This document shows, one piece after another, positions 1-9,059 of a stretch of DNA of 64,000 nucleotides. Numbering within the stretch: the stretch's first letter is position 1; every line of letters starts with the position of its first letter. The stretch lies in the NCBI GenBank assembly GCA_017461725.1, contig JAFTXG010000031.1, forward strand, positions 186,001-250,000. Direction: 5' to 3'. Origin of the DNA: Lachnospiraceae bacterium. Lineage in GTDB: Bacteria; Bacillota; Clostridia; Lachnospirales; Lachnospiraceae. The notes under the pieces were generated by a model. That model was not told the origin of the DNA and did not search any database. It saw nothing but the letters and a program-made list of their open reading frames with translations. The position numbers and the translations under genes were made by a program.

Positions 1-147
1 GTGAGAGGGTGCGAGTGTACATGGCTTAGGTGAGACGGCACCCGATGATATAATCTTAAGGAATATTCAGGCGGGATACCCTGTTTTTGCTGGATTTAGT
101 CCGTCGTCGTCGGAAATCGGACATGCGGTATACATAATGCGGAAGAA

Positions 148-190
148 CACCGCCGGCGGGGAGCTGTTTCCCGGCCGGCGGTGTGTGTTT
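148..190 (+). terminator. Intrinsic terminator-like hairpin
   Basis: A perfect 10-bp inverted repeat (CACCGCCGGC / GCCGGCGGTG) encloses a 16-nt loop and is followed by a weak T-rich run. It probably ends a transcript entering from left of the window, and may also serve the convergent glycosyltransferase gene. I see no gene in the first 245 bases. Confidence 0.6.
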
Positions 191-245
191 ATGGAGTATA
201 TGATTGGCAGAAAAATAAAATCCTGTGGATGAAATCGCAGTGAAC

Positions 246-1541
246 TTACACTCCGGAGAAGTGTTTGCCGGTTTTGTGTACCAGCCGTGCATCCGCTCTC
301 GCCCCGTGGGGGATCGGCTTCCACTCTACCCTGGACACTGCCGCCAGACAGTAGGTAATCTGCCCCAGGATCGCGAAGATCGGGAAGGTCAGGCAGTACC
401 ACACTTTTTTCCATAAAGGCAGCGCCGGCAGGTGCGCCTTTTCCATGATCGTGGTGTAGACTGCGGTAGCTACGTTTCCGAAATAGGAGCCGGCAAAGCC
501 CAGCACCGCGCCCTTCAGCCAGGTCGCCAGAATCAGCGGTGACTCGCCGTCCAGACAGACGATGGCTACGCAGACCAAAAGCTTCAGCGCCTGAACGATA
601 AACTGAAACAGCGGCAGCGGAACGGTGATCATAAACATATCATAGGCGGTGACGGCATCGCGAAAATCGGTGGTGAAGCAGCGCTTGAGCAGTCCGCCGC
701 TCATCTGGCGAAATGCCTGCAGATGGCCCTTAGCCCAGCGCATCCGCTGGCGGTAGGCGATGGCGAGGCTCTCAGGCTGCTCATCGTAGAATTCGGCCTC
801 ATTTTGGTAAGAGATCCGATAGCCCTTGCGCACTGCGTCAGCACAGAATGCTCGGTCCTCGGTGAGGTCGGTATAGTTCCAGCCGTTTTTCACCAGCTCG
901 TTGGCAAACAGAAATCCGGTGCCCTGGATACGGCAAGCCATGCCGAGGAGAGATTTTGCACGGTTTTCCAGACGGACGGTGCGCATCCAGTGGAGTGCGT
1001 AGGACGCTGCGATACAGCTGTTGCCCCAGTTTTTGGTGTTTCGGTAGGAGGTGATGATCTTTTCGCCGGAGTCGAAGGCGTTATTCATCTTCTCCATATA
1101 ATCAGGCTTTAAGATATTGTCCGCGTCAAAGACAATGTAGGCATCAAAGGCATCGATCCCGTAGTCACGCTCGATCTGACTGAACAGATACTGCAGGGCG
1201 AAGCCCTTGGTACGCTTGGCATCGTTGAACCGTTCGTAGCAGACAGCGCCGTAGTCCCTTGCGACCTCGGCAGTCCGGTCGGTGCAGTTGTCCGCCACCA
1301 CAAAAACGGTCATGTACTCGGCAGGATAAGTCTGCCCCTGAATACTCTCCAGCAGCTGACCGATGACATTTGCCTCATTGCGTGCAGCGATAACGATGCC
1401 GTAGCGGTGATTTATTTTTGCTTGTGGGAAGTGGCGCGTGGAAAAGAAGCCGACAATCGCCGGAATGCTCATGTAAGCATAGGCTGCCCCCATAACAGCC
1501 AGAACGATTTCCAGGAAATCGTAGATAATCATATCAGACAT
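246..1541 (-). CDS. Membrane glycosyltransferase, family 2
   Basis: A processive-type GT2 enzyme, expected to transfer sugar from a nucleotide-sugar donor to a polysaccharide or lipid at the inner face of the membrane. Of 431 residues, the first 35 form a membrane helix. The catalytic domain shows the nucleotide-binding NCTDRT (85-90), the metal-binding DAD motif (139-141), TEDR (227-230, general base) and QRMRW (265-269), the signature seen in cellulose/hyaluronan synthase-like enzymes. Hydrophobic segments follow from about residue 300. Start ATG has a G-rich ribosome binding site, and a good promoter lies just upstream. The acceptor cannot be read from the sequence. The neighbour on the left is outside the window. 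Confidence 0.9.
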   Translation of the reverse strand: MSDMIIYDFLEIVLAVMGAAYAYMSIPAIVGFFSTRHFPQAKINHRYGIVIAARNEANVIGQLLESIQGQTYPAEYMTVFVVADNCTDRTAEVARDYGAVCYERFNDAKRTKGFALQYLFSQIERDYGIDAFDAYIVFDADNILKPDYMEKMNNAFDSGEKIITSYRNTKNWGNSCIAASYALHWMRTVRLENRAKSLLGMACRIQGTGFLFANELVKNGWNYTDLTEDRAFCADAVRKGYRISYQNEAEFYDEQPESLAIAYRQRMRWAKGHLQAFRQMSGGLLKRCFTTDFRDAVTAYDMFMITVPLPLFQFIVQALKLLVCVAIVCLDGESPLILATWLKGAVLGFAGSYFGNVATAVYTTIMEKAHLPALPLWKKVWYCLTFPIFAILGQITYCLAAVSRVEWKPIPHGARADARLVHKTGKHFSGV

Positions 1542-1567
1542 ATTAAATTCCCCCCTGTTGCGAAGAT

Positions 1568-1596
1568 ATTATAACAGGAGGGAGGAAAAAGTGCAA
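1568..1596 (-). promoter_or_regulatory. Sigma-A promoter for the glycosyltransferase
   Basis: On the minus strand TTGCAC (-35) and TATAAT (-10) are separated by exactly 17 bases, about 25 bases before the start codon region of the glycosyltransferase. Confidence 0.75.
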
Positions 1597-1800
1597 TTAA
1601 GAAGAGATTAAGGTTTTTTTAAAATTGGAATAGCAACAGTTAAAATCCGAAGCTGGTGCCGAAAAGGGACAGTACGATGCCGAATGTGCTGTCTGCAAAA
1701 GTGAATACACGGAATATAAACAAAAGGTTATGGAGTGCATTGATATATCTATATTTGCAAGGAATTAAAGAAGGATATACACTTAAAATATACCAAAAAG

Positions 1801-2709
1801 TTATGGCTCGAAATCATTATCCCCGTCCAGCTCGGCGACAAAGGCCTGATAATGGCGCAGAAATTCCAGCATCAGCGGGAATACCCGCTTGTCCCGGTGG
1901 TAATACACGTTCAGATCCCGCTCAATCACCAGATCCGGCACATTCAGAACGGTCAGCCGGGGATCGCGGAGCATATTGATCTGGCGTTTGTTGAGAAAAG
2001 CGATGCCCATGCCTTCCGCGGCGGCATTTGTCAGGATGGCGGAGCAGGAGGTCTCCCACAGTGGAGCTATCGTCAGACCGCGTCCGGAGAAAAAATGATT
2101 GATCTTCTGGCGGTTTTGACTTCCCGGTTCCCGAAGGAGCAGCGGGCAGGCGGCCAGCTCCTCGGCGGTGACGCTTTCCTTTTTCGCCAGAGGATGCTCC
2201 GAGCTGCAGACGGCGACCACCTGATCGGTTTCCAGCGGAATATGGGCGATGGAGGGGGAATCGGGTAACCACTCCATGATGGTAAAGTCCAGGGTATTGT
2301 CCATCAGACGGGCCTCGTTTTGCTTGGTACTGCCGGAGAACAGAGAAATCTGAACATTCGGGTGCTGTTCACTGAAACGCTTCACCACCCTGGGCAGAAA
2401 AAGTCGTCCCACGGAGGTGCCGGAGCCGATGCGCAGCACGCTTTTCTCCTCGGTGAAGGACTCCATGGCGAAATTCATCTCGTCGTACAGTGAGGTGATC
2501 CGGGCCGCATAGCTGTAAAAATCTTCGCCGAAGGGTGTGATCACCAGCCGGTTGGAAAAGCGTTCGAAGAGCTTGCAGCCGTAGGTCTCCTCGATCTCGC
2601 GGATGTATTTGCTGACTGCGGGCTGGGAAATGTACATTTTTTCGGCGGCTCTGGTGATGGAGTTTTCCTGATAGACGGAAACGAAAATCTGCAGATGGCG
2701 AAGGGTCAT
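1801..2709 (-). CDS. LysR family transcriptional regulator
   Basis: A 302-residue LysR-type regulator, the usual length. The N-terminal winged helix-turn-helix (about residues 3-60) includes the typical stretch SITRAAEKMYISQPAVSKYI, followed by a linker helix and a periplasmic-binding-like effector domain. I chose the ATG at 2709 over an upstream ATG at 2775 because GGGAGAGGAG precedes it at good spacing and the LysR homology starts there (MTLRHLQIF). It is transcribed away from the sulfatase at 2928, so it may control that gene and itself. The effector is unknown. Confidence 0.93.
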   Translation of the reverse strand: MTLRHLQIFVSVYQENSITRAAEKMYISQPAVSKYIREIEETYGCKLFERFSNRLVITPFGEDFYSYAARITSLYDEMNFAMESFTEEKSVLRIGSGTSVGRLFLPRVVKRFSEQHPNVQISLFSGSTKQNEARLMDNTLDFTIMEWLPDSPSIAHIPLETDQVVAVCSSEHPLAKKESVTAEELAACPLLLREPGSQNRQKINHFFSGRGLTIAPLWETSCSAILTNAAAEGMGIAFLNKRQINMLRDPRLTVLNVPDLVIERDLNVYYHRDKRVFPLMLEFLRHYQAFVAELDGDNDFEP

Positions 2710-2870
2710 GGCGGGCTCCTCTCCCATGTTTTTGGGTCCCCGGGTTATGCATTTCCATGGGAGCATGAGAGGCATGACCTTTTGACCCTTATATCATATT
2801 ATAGCACCATTTGAGCACCTTTGATATGTTAAATTTAAAAAATACGCGATAAAGATGTTGTGAAAAACCA

Positions 2871-2894
2871 TGGCCGTTGAACCGATAAAGGCCA
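2871..2894. promoter_or_regulatory. Possible LysR operator
   Basis: An interrupted inverted repeat TGGCC-N14-GGCCA sits in the divergent region between the LysR gene and the sulfatase, just before the sulfatase ribosome binding site. It is short, and assigning it to the LysR protein is a guess from position only. Confidence 0.25.
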
Positions 2895-2927
2895 ATCGGA
2901 ATATAGATTAAGGAGGATTATCAGAAA

Positions 2928-4433
2928 ATGAGTGATTCCACAAACAAAAAACGACCCAATGTGCTGTTTTTGCTGACCGATGACCAGCGTCACGATACCA
3001 TTCATGCCCTGGGCAATGAGGCGATCAGGACGCCCAATCTGGATCGGCTGGCGGAGCGGGGAACCGCGTTTACCAACGCATATATCCCCGGGGGCACCAC
3101 CTCGGCGGTGTGTATGCCCAGCCGCGGCATGATCAATTCCGGCCGGACGCTCTTTCATCTGGAGGAAAACGGGCGGAATATCCCTGAGTGCGACATCACC
3201 ATGGGACAGGCCTTTAAAAATGACGGTTACTGCTGCTATGAGACCGGAAAGTGGCACAACGGTACGGGCAGTTTTGCGCGAAGCTTCAGCGACGGCGCGG
3301 AGATTTTCTTTGGCGGTATGTGGGACCACTGGAATGTGCCGGTCTGTGATTACCGTGAGGACGGTGTTTATGACAATATGATCTGTTTTACCCCTAATTT
3401 TTCCGCAAATCAGACACCGGTGAAGGTGCTGGCAGACAAAATTCACGCAGGAGTCCATTCCTCGGAGCTGTTTTCCGACGCAGCCATCGACTTCATCAAC
3501 GGATATGACAGGGAAGAGCCTTTCTTTATGTATGTGGCATTTCTGGCACCCCACGACCCCAGAACCATGCCGGAGGAGTTTCGTGATATGTATGATCCGG
3601 CGGATATTGAGCTGCCGCCGAATTTCTATCCCATGCCCCACATTAATTTCGGATGGGCGGACAAGGGAAGAGACGAGAATGTGGCCGGATACCCCAGGCA
3701 GCCGGAGGAGATCAGGCAGCATATAGCGGACTATTACGCGATGATCAGCCATGCGGATCACTGCATCGGCAGAATCATTAAGGCCCTGGAGGAAAAGGGT
3801 GAGCTGGATAATACGATCATCGTATTCTGCGGAGACAATGGCCTGGCTGTGGGGCAGCATGGACTGATGGGCAAGCAGAATATCTACGATCACAGTGTGC
3901 ATGTGCCGCTGATCATGGCTGGCCCGGGTATTCCGGAGGGCGTTCGGAGAGAGCAGTATGTGTATCTGATGGATATTTATCCCTCGCTGTGTGATCTGTG
4001 TGGTGTGGAGATTCCCGAGTCGGTGGAGGGAAAGAGCTTTGCGAGGATGTTCGATGATGAGAAATATGTGACCAGAGAGGACCTGTATCTGGTATTCCAG
4101 GCCCGTATTCGCGGTGTGCAGGATGAACGCTACAAGCTGATTGAGTACCGCTCTGAGGAATTGAAGCTGACTCAGCTGTTCGATCTGAAACGGGATCCGT
4201 GGGAAACCTTGAATTTCACCGGATTCTCCGGCTATGAGGAGATCACTGAGAGACTGCGCAGACGCATGGAGGAGTACCGCGAGGAGTGGGGAGAGGAGCA
4301 GCATATCTATGGTCAGCAGTATTGGCAGCAGTGGAGAAACTATGAGGCCGGAGAGGTTCATGGGGTGGATAAGCCCAAGGGTGTGAATATGATGAACCAG
4401 GTCAAGGACTGGGGTCTCGGAAAAAAGAAATAG
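2928..4433 (+). CDS. Sulfatase (arylsulfatase family)
   Basis: A 501-residue formylglycine-dependent sulfatase expected to remove sulfate esters from sugars or aryl compounds. The N-terminal metal site is visible in LLTDDQR (about 15-21). The catalytic CMPSR (62-66) matches CxPSR, in which the cysteine is oxidised to formylglycine. A second metal/active-site block reads GDNGLAVGQHG near residue 302. No signal peptide is present, so it probably acts in the cytoplasm on imported substrate. AGGAGG precedes the ATG. The divergent LysR gene is its likely regulator. No anaerobic sulfatase-maturing enzyme is encoded in this window, so maturation must come from elsewhere. Confidence 0.93.
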   Translation: MSDSTNKKRPNVLFLLTDDQRHDTIHALGNEAIRTPNLDRLAERGTAFTNAYIPGGTTSAVCMPSRGMINSGRTLFHLEENGRNIPECDITMGQAFKNDGYCCYETGKWHNGTGSFARSFSDGAEIFFGGMWDHWNVPVCDYREDGVYDNMICFTPNFSANQTPVKVLADKIHAGVHSSELFSDAAIDFINGYDREEPFFMYVAFLAPHDPRTMPEEFRDMYDPADIELPPNFYPMPHINFGWADKGRDENVAGYPRQPEEIRQHIADYYAMISHADHCIGRIIKALEEKGELDNTIIVFCGDNGLAVGQHGLMGKQNIYDHSVHVPLIMAGPGIPEGVRREQYVYLMDIYPSLCDLCGVEIPESVEGKSFARMFDDEKYVTREDLYLVFQARIRGVQDERYKLIEYRSEELKLTQLFDLKRDPWETLNFTGFSGYEEITERLRRRMEEYREEWGEEQHIYGQQYWQQWRNYEAGEVHGVDKPKGVNMMNQVKDWGLGKKK

Positions 4434-4500
4434 AGCAAAGAGATAAAAACGAAAAAATCCAGCAAAATCAAGGCTTTCCGGTCCCGTCAAGGCGCAGGGG

Positions 4501-4529
4501 TTGACAGATACGGAATTTTCTGCTACAAT
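4501..4529 (+). promoter_or_regulatory. Sigma-A promoter of the SH3/SleB-type hydrolase
   Basis: A consensus TTGACA and a TACAAT are separated by 17 bases, with the expected start site near 4536. The WalR-like box begins about ten bases downstream. Confidence 0.85.
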
Positions 4530-4545
4530 GCGGTTTGTAACACTT

Positions 4546-4562
4546 TGTAACAATTTTGTAAT
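4546..4562 (+). promoter_or_regulatory. WalR-like (YycF) box in the leader
   Basis: TGTAAC-AATTT-TGTAAT fits the established WalR consensus TGTWAH-N5-TGTWAH exactly. Further TGTAAY copies lie at 4536 and 4577. The same segment forms a 10-bp inverted repeat, ACAATTTTGT (4550-4559) with ACAAAATTGT (4570-4579). Position just downstream of the expected start site would suit repression. The link to the wall-stress system is inferred from the match and from the target being a wall hydrolase. Confidence 0.5.
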
Positions 4563-4610
4563 ATTTGCAACAAAATTGTAATAATTTCAAATCGTATTGG
4601 AGGAACCGGA

Positions 4611-5849
4611 ATGTCGTCAAAGGTTAAATATGCGATAGTCGGGCTGCTGACGATACTGATGCTGGTGTATATGACCGGCTATGCAGGCAGTATTGAGGCA
4701 CCGGCCGGAGCACGGACCGGAGAGCAGAGAACAGGCTCGGATAATACAGAAGCAGATAATCCCACGGAAGAAAGCCAGGCACCGGATTCTGTCCTGGTAG
4801 GGATAAATATACTGGAAATCGTTGAGTCTCAGCTTGAGGCTGAACAGAAAGAGGAGCGCGCTGAAGAGAGCGCCCCGGAAGCGGACAGTACTCCCGCCGA
4901 TGGGGAGGAAGTGTCGGAGACGCTTCCCGGAGAGATAGAGGAGGAGCTGATTCCCTCAGCATACGATGGTATTGCTGTCGTAACTATCAACGAAGCTTAT
5001 CTGAGAGTAAGAGCGGACGCATCGACAGATGCAGCCACCATCGGGCGGATGTACCCCCAGTCAAAGGGTACGATCATTGAGTCGAAAAATGGCTGGTATC
5101 ACATTTCATCAGGGAATGTGGACGGCTGGATCAGCAGTGATTTTGCGGTGACTGGCCGCGCGGCAGATGAGTTTGTCAAGGCAAATTTTGATGCAGTGGT
5201 GACCATAGCCACCGAGGTGCTTCGTGTGAGACAGGAAGCAGATGTGGATGCGACCTTCATGGGTTATGTGAAGATGGGTCAGTCCTATCCCGTTCTGGGT
5301 GAGGAGAACGGTTGGTACCTGGTTGAGTTTACGCCCGGTAAAACCGGATACATCAGCGGTAAATATGTGACCATCGGAGCCAGTCTGGCGAATGCCATGA
5401 CGCTGGAGGAGGTAAAGGCCTATGAGCGTCAGCAGGAGCTGGAGGCGAAGGCGGAGAAGCACGGTGCGTCTCTGAGAAGCAAGACTTCCGCCACCGAAGA
5501 GCAGGTTTATCTGTTGGCAGCCCTCTGCCGTCATGAGGCCGGAGAGAAATCCTACGAGGGAGCTCTGGCGGTGGCAAACGTAGTCATCAACCGCATGAGA
5601 AACGGCTACTGGGGACGGGGTATGGAGGACGTGATCTACGCTCCCGGACAGTTCCAGTATGTAAATGACGGTGCGCTGAATAAATTCCTGGCGAATCCCC
5701 CGGCAATCTGTCTGGAGGCAGCCAGAGATGCGCTTGACGGCTTGAACAATATCGGAGATTATCTGTTCTTCCGTTCCGCGAAGACGGCCGATGTGAGTCA
5801 GTTCAGTGTTTGGGTAAATGTCGGCGGAAATATCTTCTATAAAAAGTGA
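4611..5849 (+). CDS. SH3-domain cell wall hydrolase (SleB-type)
   Basis: A 412-residue exported peptidoglycan hydrolase. An N-terminal membrane segment (about 7-26) acts as signal peptide or anchor, followed by an acidic, Pro/Thr/Glu-rich linker to about residue 118. Two bacterial SH3 repeats follow (about 122-180 and 195-255), each with the LRVR...GW pattern, and then a Hydrolase_2/SleB-type domain (about 295-412) with RHEAGEKSYEG (307-317), where E309 is the expected catalytic glutamate. SH3 repeats normally bind the wall. The domain family is known for spore cortex lysis, but the SH3 units suggest vegetative wall remodelling. GGAGG precedes the ATG. Promoter, WalR-like box and terminator make it a single-gene unit. 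Confidence 0.92.
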   Translation: MSSKVKYAIVGLLTILMLVYMTGYAGSIEAPAGARTGEQRTGSDNTEADNPTEESQAPDSVLVGINILEIVESQLEAEQKEERAEESAPEADSTPADGEEVSETLPGEIEEELIPSAYDGIAVVTINEAYLRVRADASTDAATIGRMYPQSKGTIIESKNGWYHISSGNVDGWISSDFAVTGRAADEFVKANFDAVVTIATEVLRVRQEADVDATFMGYVKMGQSYPVLGEENGWYLVEFTPGKTGYISGKYVTIGASLANAMTLEEVKAYERQQELEAKAEKHGASLRSKTSATEEQVYLLAALCRHEAGEKSYEGALAVANVVINRMRNGYWGRGMEDVIYAPGQFQYVNDGALNKFLANPPAICLEAARDALDGLNNIGDYLFFRSAKTADVSQFSVWVNVGGNIFYKK

Positions 5850-5912
5850 TTTCCGCGGTGCAGACAGAAACCGACATTTTGTAACAAAAATTTAATATTA
5901 ATTTCCATGAGA

Positions 5913-5944
5913 GGGGCTGTGGCGAGAGCAACAGCCCCTTGTCA
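5913..5944 (+). terminator. Intrinsic terminator after the wall hydrolase
   Basis: GGGGCTGT (5913-5920) pairs with ACAGCCCC (5931-5938), followed by TTGTCAATTTT. The T-rich tail overlaps the next promoter. Confidence 0.75.
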
Positions 5945-5967
5945 ATTTTGCAAAAATAGAGTATGAT
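5939..5967 (+). promoter_or_regulatory. Sigma-A promoter of the NfeD-SPFH operon
   Basis: TTGTCA and TATGAT are separated by 17 bases, about 30 bases before the NfeD start codon. Confidence 0.65.
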
Positions 5968-5997
5968 AGTTATACCAAACATAGAGGGGGGAAAGAT

Positions 5998-6444
5998 ATG
6001 GAAGCGATTTTCTGGCTGATCGTTTTGATCGCATGTATTGTTGTGGAGATTCTTACCCTGGGGCTGACCACCATCTGGTTTGCCGGCGGTGCGTTGATCG
6101 CATTTATCGCGGCGCTGTTCTCTGCTCCGCTGTGGCTGGAGATCATCCTGTTTGTGGTCGTATCTGCGGTACTGTTGTTTTTTACCAGACCGTTTGCGAT
6201 GCGGTTTATCAATCAGGAGTCTGTAAAGACAAACTATGAGAGTATGGCAGGGCGTGTCGGAGTGGTGACGGAGCAGGTGGATAATCTGAATGCTGCAGGG
6301 TGTGTGCGCGTGAGCGGACAGGACTGGACTGCCAGGTCGTCAGCGGCGGAGGAGATCATTCCCGTGGACACAGAAGTGGTCGTAGAGCGAATTGAAGGTG
6401 TGAAACTGATTGTGACACCGGTGAAAAAGGAGGAGTTAAAATGA
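5998..6444 (+). CDS. NfeD family membrane protein
   Basis: A 148-residue short-form NfeD protein. The first 72 residues hold two to three membrane helices. The remainder is the small OB-fold domain, recognisable from the GRVGVVTEQVD and RVSGQDWTARS patterns. These proteins partner SPFH/stomatin proteins in membrane microdomains. Its stop codon overlaps the start of the SPFH gene by four bases (ATGA), which indicates translational coupling and supports the pairing. A run of GAGGGGGG gives a strong ribosome binding site. Confidence 0.9.
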   Translation: MEAIFWLIVLIACIVVEILTLGLTTIWFAGGALIAFIAALFSAPLWLEIILFVVVSAVLLFFTRPFAMRFINQESVKTNYESMAGRVGVVTEQVDNLNAAGCVRVSGQDWTARSSAAEEIIPVDTEVVVERIEGVKLIVTPVKKEELK

Positions 6445-7394
6445 ATGCAGTTTTAGCAGCAGGTTTCGGAGCATGGTTTTTGGTGATTGTATTGATTCTT
6501 TTGATTTTGTGGTTATTTGCTTCCTGTATTAAGATCGTGCCTCAGGCGCAGGCTGTTGTCCTGGAGCGTCTGGGCGGTTATCGTGCGACCTGGTCCGTAG
6601 GTGTTCACTTTAAGACACCCATCATTGACCGCGTGGCAAAGAGAGTAAACTTAAAAGAGCAGGTTATTGATTTTAAGCCTCAGCCCGTTATCACCAAGGA
6701 TAACGTTACGATGCAGATCGATACGGTAGTATTTTTCCAGATTACCGACCCTAAGCTTTACGCTTACGGCGTTGAGAATCCTCTGATGGCTATTGAGAAT
6801 CTGACCGCGACCACTCTCCGTAACATCATCGGTGAGCTGGAGCTGGATCAGACGCTGACCTCCAGAGAGCTGATCAATACCAATATGCGCGCGCTGCTTG
6901 ATGTGGCCACCGATCCCTGGGGCATCAAGGTTAACCGTGTGGAGCTGAAAAACATTATCCCGCCCAGAGAGATTCAGGATTCCATGGAGAAGCAGATGAA
7001 GGCTGAGCGTGAGCGCCGTGAGAAGATTCTGCAGGCAGAGGGTGAGAAGAAGTCCACCATTCTGGTAGCAGAGGGTAAGAAAGAGTCCGCTATTCTGGAC
7101 GCACAGGCAGAGAAGGAGGCAGCGATCCTCCGCGCAGAGGCGAAGAAAGAGGCGATGATCCGCGAGGCGGAAGGTCAGGCGCAGGCGATCCTGAAGGTTC
7201 AGGAGGCTAACGCACAGGGTATCCGTCTGATCAAGGAAGCAGGTGCGGACAATGCAGTGCTTCAGTTAAAGAGTCTTGAGGCGTTTGCCAAGGCAGCAGA
7301 CGGCAAGGCGACCAAGATTATCATTCCTTCCGAGATTCAGGGGCTGGCAGGCAGCCTGTCTGCGCTGAGCGAGGTAGTGAAGGACGAGAAATAA
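6441..7394 (+). CDS. SPFH/stomatin-like membrane protein
   Basis: A 317-residue member of the SPFH (band 7) family, membrane-anchored by an N-terminal helix (about 10-30). The band 7 domain covers roughly residues 33-190 and is followed by a long alanine/glutamate-rich coiled coil (about 190-260; repeats such as AEGKKESAIL) that drives oligomerisation. It is likely a scaffold of membrane microdomains together with the NfeD partner encoded just upstream. Codon use is strongly biased, as in well-expressed genes. No enzymatic role is implied. Confidence 0.92.
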   Translation: MNAVLAAGFGAWFLVIVLILLILWLFASCIKIVPQAQAVVLERLGGYRATWSVGVHFKTPIIDRVAKRVNLKEQVIDFKPQPVITKDNVTMQIDTVVFFQITDPKLYAYGVENPLMAIENLTATTLRNIIGELELDQTLTSRELINTNMRALLDVATDPWGIKVNRVELKNIIPPREIQDSMEKQMKAERERREKILQAEGEKKSTILVAEGKKESAILDAQAEKEAAILRAEAKKEAMIREAEGQAQAILKVQEANAQGIRLIKEAGADNAVLQLKSLEAFAKAADGKATKIIIPSEIQGLAGSLSALSEVVKDEK

Positions 7395-7466
7395 AGAGAC
7401 AGATTGAGAAATTGGCAGGTCGGGTTGTGTTCCGCACAGAACCGATCGGCAGGTGGGAGCAGGCAG

Positions 7467-7784
7467 ATGGGGGATATGAAAAAAAGCAGAAAAACCGGAA
7501 GAAACCCGCATAAGCGGCAGCTGATGATCGATCTGGCTCATATTGTGATCGGAAGCGCTGCCGTGGCGATAGCGGTGTTTGCATTCGTGGATCTGGATAA
7601 CCGGATGATCTGGTTTCCGTTCGTATTTGCGCTGGCCGCTCTGCTTAACTTTATCAACGGCATTCCGCGTCTGGGAGGGACCTTCCGGCGCAATCCCCAG
7701 CTGAAGGCCGGTATTTTTCTGGTTATTGTAGGTGTCGCGCTGCTGGCCTTTGCGGCAGGCAGTGCATACACTCTTTGGAGGTAA
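7467..7784 (+). CDS. Small membrane protein of unknown function
   Basis: About 105 residues with a basic N-terminus and three predicted membrane helices (roughly 30-48, 52-68 and 82-100). I do not recognise a named family. The ATG at 7467 is preceded by GGTGGGAG. An ATG nine bases later is an alternative, and an upstream in-frame start at 7404 lacks a good ribosome binding site. It lies between the SPFH gene and the biotin ligase, whose ribosome binding site overlaps its stop codon, so the two are probably co-transcribed. Confidence 0.7.
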   Translation: MGDMKKSRKTGRNPHKRQLMIDLAHIVIGSAAVAIAVFAFVDLDNRMIWFPFVFALAALLNFINGIPRLGGTFRRNPQLKAGIFLVIVGVALLAFAAGSAYTLWR

Positions 7785-7786
7785 GG

Positions 7787-8638
7787 ATGGATACCAAAGA
7801 GATCAGCAAGTGCATGAGAACGCAGTGGGCCGGTCGGTCCATTGCGTTTTTTGAGGAAATCGATTCCACTAACACCATGGCGAAACGTCTGGGCGAGCAG
7901 GGTGTGCCGGAGGGTACACTGGTGATCGCAGACTGCCAGACCGGCGGCAAGGGCCGTCGAGGCAGAGAGTGGTTTTCCCCGGCAGGGACCGGGATCTGGA
8001 TGACGCTCCTGCTTAAGCCCCGGCTTTTGCCGGATAAGGTTTCGGCGATCACATTGGTGGCGGCACTGTCCGTGTGCAAAGCGATCCGCAGGGTGACAGG
8101 GCTGGAAACCATGATCAAATGGCCGAATGATCTGGTGATGAATGGAAAAAAAGTCTGCGGCATCCTGACAGAGATGAGTCTGGAGCCGGATCACATTGGC
8201 TATGTGGTGCTGGGGATCGGGATCAATGTAAATCAGACCGAATTTCCTGAGGAACTGCCACACGCGTGGTCGCTGGCGATGGCCGCACGGGAGGCTGTTC
8301 TGTCAGTGACGGGAGAGACCGGACAGGACGAGCGTACCGAAACCGAGGCAGGTATGTTTTCCCGGGAGGAAATCATTGCCCGGATCTGGGAATGCTTCGA
8401 GGAGGACTACGGGATATATCTTCGGACCGGTGATATGAGCGGGCTGCGCGGGCAGTACGAAGCGCATCTGGCAAATCTGGGATGTGCGGTCCGGGTGCTG
8501 GCACCGTCCGGCGAGTGGGCCGGTGCGGCTGAGGGCATTGCGGACAGCGGAGAACTGTTGGTGAGAGATGAGGCCGGAGTGCTTCGGATGGTGAACTCGG
8601 GAGAGGTGTCGGTCCGGGGCGTGTACGGGTACACATGA
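7787..8638 (+). CDS. birA: Biotin--[acetyl-CoA carboxylase] ligase
   Basis: A 283-residue biotin protein ligase that forms biotinyl-AMP and transfers biotin to a lysine of carboxylase carrier proteins. The signature GGKGRRGREW (about 53-62) is the biotin/ATP-binding loop. KWPND (about 112) and GIGINVN are further family motifs. The C-terminal SH3-like cap is present. There is no N-terminal helix-turn-helix, so unlike the E. coli and B. subtilis enzymes it should not act as the biotin operon repressor. The ATG at 7787 is chosen because GGAGG precedes it at ideal spacing. The middle contains a longer, less conserved insert around residues 165-190. Confidence 0.93.
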   Translation: MDTKEISKCMRTQWAGRSIAFFEEIDSTNTMAKRLGEQGVPEGTLVIADCQTGGKGRRGREWFSPAGTGIWMTLLLKPRLLPDKVSAITLVAALSVCKAIRRVTGLETMIKWPNDLVMNGKKVCGILTEMSLEPDHIGYVVLGIGINVNQTEFPEELPHAWSLAMAAREAVLSVTGETGQDERTETEAGMFSREEIIARIWECFEEDYGIYLRTGDMSGLRGQYEAHLANLGCAVRVLAPSGEWAGAAEGIADSGELLVRDEAGVLRMVNSGEVSVRGVYGYT

Positions 8639-8735
8639 GGTGGAAATGGTCGGCGTTTAGGGTGGCGGAAATTTGTTACCTTGCACACTGACGGTATGGT
8701 CAGCGTTTTACATAGAATATAAAGTTGTGGAGAAA

Positions 8736-9059
8736 ATGAAGATGAACGAGAATGCTGTTTTGTGCGGGGCAAACTCCTACACACAGAAATATTATTTTAA
8801 CCCAAAGTTTGATCGTCTGCCCTCCGGGATTAAGGACGAGCTGCAGATCCTCTGCGTCACCTACACCGAGGAGGTGGGCGGAGCGCTGACCATGGTGTTC
8901 AATGAGGACGGCGAGCTGGAGCTTCTGGTGGACAGTGATGAGAGAGATTATCTGTTTGATGAGATCGGAAGTGTGCTGAAGGTAAAGAAGATGCGGATGG
9001 ACAATATGGAGTTGTTTGAGGCGCTGGAGCTGTTTTACCGGACGTTTTATATGGGGTAG
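8736..9059 (+). CDS. Small conserved protein, DUF6145-like
   Basis: A 107-residue acidic soluble protein with no membrane segment. The opening (NENAVLCGANSYTQKYYFN) and the later pattern GGALTMVFNEDGELEL...LFDEIGS resemble the DUF6145 family of Lachnospiraceae. I give that name from memory and only tentatively. The function is unknown. The start at 8736 follows GTGGAG. An upstream in-frame start at 8673 would add a poorly conserved-looking segment. It stands alone between the biotin ligase and dusB. Confidence 0.72.
   Translation: MKMNENAVLCGANSYTQKYYFNPKFDRLPSGIKDELQILCVTYTEEVGGALTMVFNEDGELELLVDSDERDYLFDEIGSVLKVKKMRMDNMELFEALELFYRTFYMG

Noticed and set aside
2835..4553. A 572-codon open frame on the minus strand opposite the first sulfatase
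   Set aside because: It is the antisense shadow of a gene with clear sulfatase motifs. It has no ribosome binding site and its product has no recognisable domain.
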